Positions 55,936 to 64,000 of a stretch of DNA of 64,000 bases are shown in pieces. The position numbers and the translations under genes were made by a program. The notes under the pieces were generated by a model, which saw only the letters and a list, made by a program, of their open reading frames with translations, was not told the origin of the DNA and searched no databases. Location of the stretch: contig CAXIPT010000003.1 in the NCBI GenBank assembly GCA_964030475.1, positions 3,033,720-3,097,719 of the forward strand, given 5' to 3'. Position 1 is the first letter of the stretch. Each line of letters starts with the position of its first letter. Origin of the DNA: Tethya wilhelma (Eukaryota > Porifera > Demospongiae > Tethyida > Tethyidae).

Positions 55936-57796
55936 ATGACTTCACTGGAACGAGGCACTTCGACCAGGCTTTCCTTGACTAACTTCACAAAGAAAGTTAG
56001 ATCCAGTAAGTCTTGGCAACAGTTTGCGATGAGATTACGCCTTTCAACGTTGGTACACAGTTGTATGGGGTGCATACGTGCGAACCAAAGTATCAACTCA
56101 CCTCTTTGTGTGTTGGTGCCACCCCTCCGAGTTTATCTCTCAAAATGATGTAGAAGCTTGTGGTTGAATAAACAGAGAGGGTGTGAAAAATGAAAGCCTG
56201 CTCTTTTTTTGATCACTTTGGTATCTCATAGCAACAGAGTAGCTAGCTAACAAACAAGCAATCTGATTGGCAATAGCCTGGAGCACAATATTGTGTGGTT
56301 TTGGAAGCATGTTTCTGTGAGCTTCAACCTGTGCCTCTCCTGTCCTTCAATGGCACGTTTGTTGTGGGACCCAGAGCTCCACTCAGGCTAACAAGTCTAT
56401 AGCATTCCATGTTAGGTGGGAGTGTATTGAGTGTTGTGAGAAGGGCAGCAATGCCACACACTAGTACACTGCACACACACACACACACAGTCATACACAC
56501 ACACCTATGGTTAGTGGATTATCGTGCACATTCACATGCAACACACAGGTTTTAGGAGCAATGACTACAACAAAGTAGAAGACGCTTATGATACACGGAT
56601 ACCGCTGCATAATGAAGATGCATTTCAGCATGGTATGCGTTTCAAAGCCAAGGTAACTAACTCACAAACAAGCACTCTAGCTACAGTAGCAGCAGTAATG
56701 TCAGACCAGGACACTGATACTGGCTTCTGCTTGTAAACATGTTTGCTGCCTAGTAACCGTTGATCGCATGCAGCATCTCTTCATCAGTTTTCATTCTGTT
56801 TCACTTGCAGTTCATTGGGAGCTTGGAAATAGCCAGACCAACTTGTAAGATTGACATTATCACTGCCATGAGAAGAATCAGGGTAAGAGAGAGTTGATTG
56901 TTTTGTGTCCTGTAGTATGTACACACATACTAATGAGGGAACAACACCTGCCATTACTGCCATTAGTATGCACTAGTGACACCAGCCTCTCAGAGAAGCA
57001 CCTTACACCAAGGAGCTCTCCCTGCTGGCCATCCTTCCTTGTGTGTTGACCATCTGTCCCTCCCAGCTAGTAGCAGGCATATGGATATTCACGAGAGTCA
57101 CTCCTTACCATCTAGCCAGTAGGAGTTGCTTAATGTTTGACCTCAAAAATGTCCCCCCTGTTGCCATGCTCACATGCCTCCTGCCCTCAGAAGTAACTCT
57201 ATCCTGGAGTCGGTCAGGTATCACAGTGTGGTTAGAGTCAATGTCCTATTGATTCCATTGAGAGTGCTCTGGAGTAAGCTGAGATTCCATAGTGCTAGTG
57301 TGGGAGTTACTGGAGAGAGATTGATTGCTCAAGGAAATAACTCAGCATTCTTCTTGTGTGTGCCATTCATATTAGTTCCAGCTGCGCTTCATTAATCAAA
57401 GAGTAATTGAGGGTACCCGCCCGTGCACTGACCATGACCAATCAGTGGTCCATTCTCAATGCCATTAGGCTGGGCCTTGTACACAATGAATGGTTCCTTT
57501 CCTCTCTTGTAATTGAGTCATTCTACAACAGTTCTCAGGAACACAGCTCTGGCCTTTGATGGCACAGCTGTAACCCAATCCCCCATTGTCAGAGCACATC
57601 TCCTCCTGTTCGGCTACCTCTCTTGGTTCCTTGTAGGCTAGACTGCCATGTGGTTTCCCTCCAAATTCCCGGCATTCTTCGGGACTAATGTAGACCAATA
57701 TAGCACTGATGATAATTAGGTCTTGTATTATTGCAATTATCATGACTTATTGGGCTTGTGTGGTGAAACTCTTAGCTACAGTACAAAATTGTCTCC

Positions 57797-57838
<42 letters not shown>

Positions 57839-59515
57839 GAATATAAGGTCAAAGGGATCAGAAAGGTCCGTTGCTATGTGGACATTTCAGTGGGAGGAGT
57901 CAAAATCAGCAAGAGAAAGAGAAAGAGGGTGAGTCTTGACATGTGCAGTCACCCACCTCAGGTTGGAGTGGGATAACAATCACAGTTGACAAACTCTATG
58001 AAGATGTTTTGATGACACCAAGAACTGTTTCTTTATCTCCTTCAACACACACACACACACACTCTGACGTCACAGAGCAGGAAGAAGTATTCGGAGGAGC
58101 AACTGTTTGTCATGCAGCATCCAATCTATAGGTACATTAAGGTTGCCATGGAAACAGTATAATGGGTGGATCCTAAGTGTTTTGGCAGGTGTCCGGAGGA
58201 GAGCCTGTCTCTCTAGCTCACTTCCATTTCACTAATTCTCACACATTTTAAAAACTTGGCACATTCCCCCACTCATCCTGTCAACAGCAATCAGCACATT
58301 AATCCAGTCATTTTACTTGAATAGTTCAACTTTTGTGATTATAAGTTTTGATACCTAAATATATATATACGAGTGGATTGCTATCTCTTGTGTGCACTGT
58401 TTGCAGGATATTCTATGTGTCCCATGACTCCCAAGATCTGAAGATCTTCAGCTACATCACCAGGGAGGTGCCAGACAACACCTTCAGGTGCAATGTGTTC
58501 AAGGCTTACAAGAAGGTAACCACATCACATGCACATTGAATGAATCTGACTTCTGTCCACTGCTCATTCAGGGCATGGCACTGCACATCGTAAGAAGTCT
58601 AGGCCAGGCGTTTGACGTCTGTCACAAGTTGAACCCGCGACCTCAGAAGAAGAAGAAAGACGAGGGAACAGAGAAGACAGAGGAGGAAACAAAGAAAGAA
58701 GAAGAGACCAAGTCTCAGGAAGGGGAGGGGACTACACCAGTGAAGTCCGTTGGAGTGAGGCCAGAGTGGAAACAGTTCAACTCCGATCTTGACTCTGCCA
58801 TGGAGAAGATGGCCCTGGATGACTCCACTCAGCAGCAGACATCCTCCCAAGACCTCAACAAGGACCTGCTAACTCTTGGCTTTGACCCGTTTGCTTCACC
58901 TCAGAAAGGAGACGTCTTTGCTCCTAACGGAAGTGCTCTCAGTACAGATCCATTTCAGAGTAACCGTGGTGACACGTCCGCAGTGTCCCACCCTCCTCTC
59001 ACCGTCAGCAACCTCTCCACCAGTCTACCAGACTTCCCTGATGGTGGAGCACCTGGCACCAACATACCCCCTGCACACTTGGCCTACACCAGCAGGCCGC
59101 GGCCAATGGCAGGAGGCCAACAGGTACACACACAGAGCATGGCCACCATTGTGGGGAGCACCTAATGAACACAGCCTGCACACTATATACCCATTCACAG
59201 AATGTCATCACAGAGAACCCATTCACCGATCCCACAGTAGCCAGAGGGGGATCCCCCATCGAGCTAGGAGAGGCTCTCGGCCCTATTCCGGAGGATGGAC
59301 TCATAAGGACCCATCGTCGCAAAGAGAGTAATCCATTCCGACCGGCCGATGAGGCCACCATTATGTGGGAGCTGGAGAAGCAACAGTTCACAGCTCAAAT
59401 GGCCCTGCTCAGGGAACAGCTGAAGCAAGAGACCACTGCTAGAATTGAATCTCAGGTGAGAAGACAGCATTTCACAAAGTGTTTTTTTTTGTTTTTTTGC
59501 TGTAGTTCATCTCTT

Positions 59516-59550
<35 letters not shown>

Positions 59551-59980
59551 TTCTCTCTTTCTCTCTTTCTTTCTGTCTCTCTGTCTCTCTGTCTCCATCT
59601 CATAGGCTCGTGTGGAGTATCTTTTGATGCAGAACAAAGAGTTGCTGACTCATCTTCAGAAACTCATGTCACAGCTTCAACAGCTGCAGACTCTTCAGTT
59701 GCCTGTGGCAACAGCTCCCATTCCACCTCCAGTGCTGGATACGAAGCCTGCCGATGACGTCGAGTCCATACTGTCCTCTAAGACAAGCGCTACCATCAGT
59801 GCTAGCTCAGCAACTGCCACTCCAGCTGTTGCCTCAGAGCCACCCCCTCAGGCCACTACTACCCAGACTGATGTAAGCACACCCCCTGAAGACCAGTCCG
59901 ACACCCCGCCCACTGGCTCCTCCCTGTTGTTTTATGTCGATGTCTACTGTACCACCATATTTGGTGTTGGTTTCCCCTGA
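55936..59980 (+). CDS. NOS1AP: NOS1AP (CAPON), PTB-domain adaptor
   Basis: Nine exons in phase (55936-56005, 56549-56652, 56811-56882, 57836-57928, 58076-58131, 58407-58515, 58572-59123, 59201-59455, 59606-59980), 561 residues. [94 protein letters not shown] and [15 protein letters not shown] form the PTB domain, nearly as in vertebrate NOS1AP. After a Glu/Lys-rich and Ser/Pro-rich middle comes the coiled coil ([40 protein letters not shown]). The vertebrate C-terminal PDZ-binding end for nNOS is replaced by an unrelated hydrophobic end (FGVGFP). NOS1AP also links to Scribble and Hippo/polarity proteins through its PTB part, a likelier ancestral role (inference). Confidence 0.94.
57465..57743 (-). 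CDS. Possible nested small cysteine-rich secreted protein
   Basis: Antisense inside the long third intron of NOS1AP. The 92-residue frame starts with a hydrophobic segment ([20 protein letters not shown]) that could be a signal peptide or anchor, then has seven cysteines ending in CSDNGG...[18 protein letters not shown]...HC, spacing like small disulfide-rich secreted proteins. No homologue is recognised and no further exon, TATA box or poly-A signal is obvious, so it may be a chance frame. Its cysteine content and N-terminus are the only support. Confidence 0.3.
   Translation of the reverse strand: MIIAIIQDLIIISAILVYISPEECREFGGKPHGSLAYKEPREVAEQEEMCSDNGGLGYSCAIKGQSCVPENCCRMTQLQERKGTIHCVQGPA
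57799..57834. repeat. (CA)n forming the NOS1AP exon 4 acceptor
   Basis: About 36 bp of CA whose last CAG is the splice acceptor itself (57833-57835). Confidence 0.9.
59510..59590. repeat. (TC)n tract before NOS1AP exon 9
   Basis: About 80 bp of TC with T runs ending some 15 bp before the acceptor AG at 59605. Confidence 0.95.
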
Positions 59981-60196
59981 GGGGATATTTTTATGCTCTG
60001 AGGTTTTTCTTCTTTTAATAATTTTTAAAGAAAATGTTGTTTGTCTGCATGGTGTCTCAGTCACAACGCTACAGACATAAATACTGATGCACACATGATA
60101 AATAACCTGCTAAATAACACGCCAATGTCTTTGCAATAAAATGCATGTGCATTCTATAGTGTCTAATGGCACATGCCACAACTCTTCACCATACAG

Positions 60197-63100
60197 CTAG
60201 TTGATAGATTCATGTAGCTCAGAAAACCAAGCCTTTAATCTGAGAGAAGTGCTACCGTACTTCTTGTCTTGAATTTCTTCCTCTTCCTTTTGCTTTACAT
60301 TCAATTTGATAGTCTTGATCTTGTGTTGCTGGTATCTGTTAGGGTGACGGAGGCGATCGGGCACAGAGTCTGAGGTAGGACTAACTGCTGCCTTGTGTCT
60401 CTTGAATCTCCTGTGGAGTTGGACCACTATCCAATAGACAGCCAGGATGGTGACACTCAGAAGAGGGATGTAGAAGATGATAAAAGACAGAACAATCATC
60501 ACTAGTGAACTTTGATCCACGATCAGAGAGTGATAGTCGAAGAACTCAAAGACGGAGAGGAGACAGAGGACCACAAACATGGCAGTGTCCCCATAGTTGT
60601 AGCTGTCCTTCCTGTACGGTCGGAGCAGTGCCATCGCAGCGATCATGATCACATAGAACACAATGAGGACAAGGTAACGCAGTGGGACATTAATCATGGC
60701 ATAAAACACAACAAGGATGATTCTCAACACGAGAAACAGGCCAGCAAAGTAGCGGTAGTCTCTTGTACCCACTATACCATCCTTAAAGGCACCTTGAAAT
60801 GTATCCATGAACATTCTCAATGGTTGCAAGTTAAAACATGTGCACTTGTTCAGTAATATCTGAGTGACTTTGAGAGGGTACAAGAGCAGAACAACCGGAG
60901 GTGCTGCTACAAACACCATCAGTATGAGGATAGCAAGAGCAGCATACCCCCGGTGTTCAGGACCAAAGAATGAGATGGAGGCATCATAGTAGAACACTGT
61001 TTGACTTGTGTTAGTGTAGGTGTCCCAGAGTCGGGAATAAGTAAGAAGTCTAACAGACGTGACCAAGAACTGGACATAAGAGAGGATAAGAAAGGTCACG
61101 AATGCATTGATGATGCTGTGCCTGGGGTTCCATGTTCGCTTGAAACGAAGGAAGCAGATACGAAATGGTTTCCAGAGCCACACTACTGGTTTAAAGTTAC
61201 GGTCGTAGAGCACAACCAGCAAATAATTGATGACTACAATCAGGAGGGGATAGACTGCATCCAAATATGCCAGGGAGATTGTGGCCATGGCACTACTATT
61301 AGGTATCAAACACATGCTCTGTGGATTGATGACCGTGGCCAGCATGAACTCAAGGCTCCAGATCATGTAAGGGAAGGATGGGTAGGGAAAGTCCCTAATG
61401 AAATGATTGAATCTGAATGCTGTGGGTGGTGAAACAATCGGGGCATAGAAGTTGATAGAAAATACAACCACTTGTGAGTAGAAGATGAAGCCATTCCAGC
61501 CTCCTGAAGCGGCATTCATATCACACAATATAACGACAATATAGAAAATTGTGATGGGCAAAAACTGGGTTACTCCAGCAAACAACCAACCAAAGATGGG
61601 GTGAGTTGTACAGTTGATGCAGTGAGGGTTCCAAGTATCTAGTTGGTCACGTGAGAGCCCCTTTCGACACTTGCCACAAAGGAGACCAGTACGATTCAAG
61701 TAGCCACACATAAAGTTGTCTAGTTCGTACACATTTCCAGGTAGAGACTCATTCAGCTTGGACAGCATGCTGTAGGGTGTAGCTCCAACAAGCACTGTCT
61801 TTCTCTCGTCATCATAACTTATCCCAACCCATGATTGACGAGTTACAGTGAAGGCCGTCTCTGTTTCTGAGCATGATAAAAACTGTTTGTACCTTTGGAT
61901 GCACTGACACTGCGGAGTGGAGCTAGCTGGTTTAGAGTAGTGAGGCAGGTTGTAAGGTCTGGGCACGGATCCAGGTGGGCACGGTAACACCACCACTTCT
62001 ATATCCTGGCTGAGAGCAGTTATTCCCAGTGTCTTGATATTGACAGACAAGTTAGTGTACGAACACCGTAGAGGGGGAAATATGAGCTGGCTTTGATGTG
62101 GAAATTGTTAAACTCCACTCCTCCTTCACCGCTTGTGATGCTCACTGCTAGGGTGACTCTTTCAGTGATGTTGTGGCCATAGTCATCAAGGATGGTTACA
62201 GGTAGTCTAGTGTAGAGACCAGAGAGTATTGAAGCATTAGCCGTTTGCACAATTTGTGTGGCATCGGTCAAGACTTGTTCATAACAAGTGGAGTTATGGT
62301 ACTGCCAAGAGTCCCAACAGAATGTGTCATTAATATCACTAGGATCAGACTTGGACAGCCATGAACACTGGCCCACTGTTGTGCACCAAATAGAATTGTC
62401 TGACTGGCTGGCTGTGTTTCCTCTGAATATGATTGTTGTATTCCAGTCATCAGGATGGACAGCATTGTCATAGTACATAATGAAGCACTGATGAGTCGCA
62501 CTGAAATCATAAGCTTCATTGATTCCAGCGTACACGGCCCCTCCATAGCCTTGGGCTGAATTATGGTCAAATGTGACCACAGTTTGGGGGGATAGCTTTA
62601 GCTGACCTCTATCCAGGAATATTACAGCACCACCTTTCACACCAGTGTTCCTTCTAAACGTAATGTTAGCACCCGTCTTGACAGAGAGTGTACAGCCTGC
62701 TAGAGCAAGAGCAGTGTTATTGTTGCCCTCAAGATGATGCTCCCAAGGAAATGAACATGTGCTTCATTGATGTAGACAGCTCCAAGGCCCACACGTGGGG
62801 TCGCTGCCGGGAAGATACTGCAAAGTTTCCTGTAATGTTGCAGTTTGAGATTTGGTGTATTGGTGATTCTGTTTCAAGGACTGCAGTTTTAGGAGAGTTC
62901 ATGTAAATAGCTGAACCTAAGTAGCCAATGTTTCCCGCAAATTGTGAGTTGTCAATAGTCAACAGATTCAAGTTGTGGTCAGTTGTGAGTGAGCACCCAC
63001 CTCCGATTATAGCCAAGTTAAAGATAAAGTAACAGCCACTGAAGTGAACCTTATTGGATGGAGTGTGTTTTGACGAGAGCAAGACATAGGCACCACCACC

Positions 63101-64000
63101 TTGGGACAAGGGAAACAGGCTGTCGTAATTGTTTATATAGTTGTTTCCGCCAAAGTAAGAGTTTTCCACAAATAAAGTGTTTTCTTGTGCTTGTTCACTG
63201 AAGATGGCAAAGAGACCGCCTCCCTCTTGAGCAATGTTAGTTTCAAAGTGGCAGGATTCAACTGTGAAGGTTACGTTTACTTAGTTGTGTCGCCATTGAA
63301 GTAAATGGCTGCTCCTCCACCTTGACCAACCATCGATGTAGGATAGTGGGCTTTGAAGTGTCCCATCTCTTGTGCAGAGTTGCTGTTGAAGATGCTGCTT
63401 TGTATCACATAATTCCTCCCCCCATCTTGACCCCTGATAGGGGTCCCAGATGTATTGAGGACAACAACAAGCCCCCCAGCTGGTAGAAGGTTCCCTTCAA
63501 AATCATGATTACCTGTGAATGTGGTGTTCTTAATGTTCACCACTGCTCCTATTGCATCGAAGAAGAACACTCCAATTCCAGTAGTTTCAGAGACACTCAC
63601 ACCGGTGAGGGTAATGATGGAACAGTTGTAAAAGGACAGAGCAGAAACAATGTCTGTCTCAAGGCTCTTCTCCAGAGACTGTCGAGTGCTGCAACGAGAG
63701 AACATGATGTTCTCAATGGTGATATTCTCAGCAGAGAGGAACACAAGACCACCCCCCTCATTGCTACATTCCACCTCCACCTCACCAGGCCGTCCCACAC
63801 CAGAGATGGAGATGGCATTGGACACACGGGCAACCATGATCCTTGTCTCCAGCCTGTAGTCACCAGGATGGACAATAATACTCACTGGATGAGAGGTAAC
63901 TGCCTCTGGTAAGCCTTCCAGAGCAGAGGTCAAAGTTTGACAAGATGTGGCACCATCCTTCCAGCATTTTATTGGGAGACTTTCATTGGAACTATCCACG
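60197..64000 (-). CDS. Beta-helix ectodomain plus multi-span membrane protein, 5' partial, with frame breaks
   Basis: No introns seen; the 5' end lies beyond the window. The extracellular part (about 63999-62050) is a right-handed beta-helix with Pmp-like repeats (GGAV/GGG and FxxN: FNSNSAQEMGHF, GQGGGAAIYFNGD, LSQGGGAYVLLS, VKGGAVIFLD, GYGGAVYAG) and many N-glycosylation sites. A Cys-rich stalk (CGYLNRTGLLCGKCRKGLS) precedes roughly nine membrane spans, with WNGFIFYSQVVVFSINF in the second, and a basic cytosolic tail. I associate this architecture with large families in sponges; its function is unknown, perhaps adhesion or sensing. The frame is interrupted four times (near 63280, 62794, 62728, 62074), each repaired by one extra base in a short homopolymer, so sequencing error is likelier than decay. 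The last intact frame spans 60197-62050. Confidence 0.75.

Noticed and set aside
1..64000. CRISPR array, operon or bacterial origin
   Set aside because: The regular repeats lack the short direct repeat with unique equal-length spacers; spliced animal genes throughout exclude a prokaryotic source.

Overview
The window is animal nuclear DNA, most likely from a sponge (Porifera). Evidence for an early-branching, ciliated animal: genes have many short GT-AG introns and very short gene spacing; cilia genes (CFAP157, CIMIP2) sit beside animal genes (NOS1AP, TSC1, TMC, XPNPEP3, AIMP1); the proteins are recognisable orthologues but diverged from vertebrates; and the last gene belongs to a beta-helix plus multi-membrane-span family that I associate with sponges. 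The species cannot be named from the sequence. Six isolated N characters (688, 8086, 12625, 23245, 26961, 32136) look like contig joins.

Layout. 1-687: BEL/Pao retrotransposon fragment ending at an N. 689-3600: CARD-domain gene with a local tandem duplication. 3557-19235: dense genes NDUFA9(-), EF-hand PPP phosphatase(+), ML-domain lipid-binding protein(+), CFAP157(-), XPNPEP3(+), clathrin light chain(-), RPS18(+). 19440-26960: repeat-rich block, an array of about 375-bp foldback units inside an intron of an ELP1 gene of which only three exons are visible. 26962-32136: an exact inverted copy of 689-2721, then gene-poor DNA and two minisatellites. 32376-63999: dense genes again, TRAPPC1(-), RPL5(+, with an intronic U24/SNORD24 snoRNA), MAN1B1(+), CIMIP2-like(-), AIG1/ADTRP(+), TSC1(-), AIMP1(+), ACY1(-), SKP1-like(+), GNL1(+), TMC(-), NOS1AP(+), and a beta-helix/multi-span membrane protein(-, running off the window).

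Genes mostly alternate in strand, giving start-to-start pairs 77-360 bp apart that probably share promoters (CFAP157/XPNPEP3, CLTA/RPS18, TRAPPC1/RPL5, CIMIP2/AIG1, TSC1/AIMP1, ACY1/SKP1, TMC/NOS1AP). Three of these carry NRF-1-type palindromes. The genes are mostly housekeeping (translation, vesicle traffic, respiration, N-glycan trimming, TOR control) with two ciliary genes and do not form one pathway.

Most notable observations: an exact 2,033-bp dovetail overlap suggesting a misplaced contig; a U24 snoRNA in an RPL5 intron; an intronic foldback satellite sharing a 34-bp unit with two minisatellites; a cluster of TGTACAAATTTGTACA palindromes; a calcineurin-like phosphatase with its own EF-hands; and repeated X-box-like palindromes. 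Splice sites were placed by eye from GT/AG, frame and homology.
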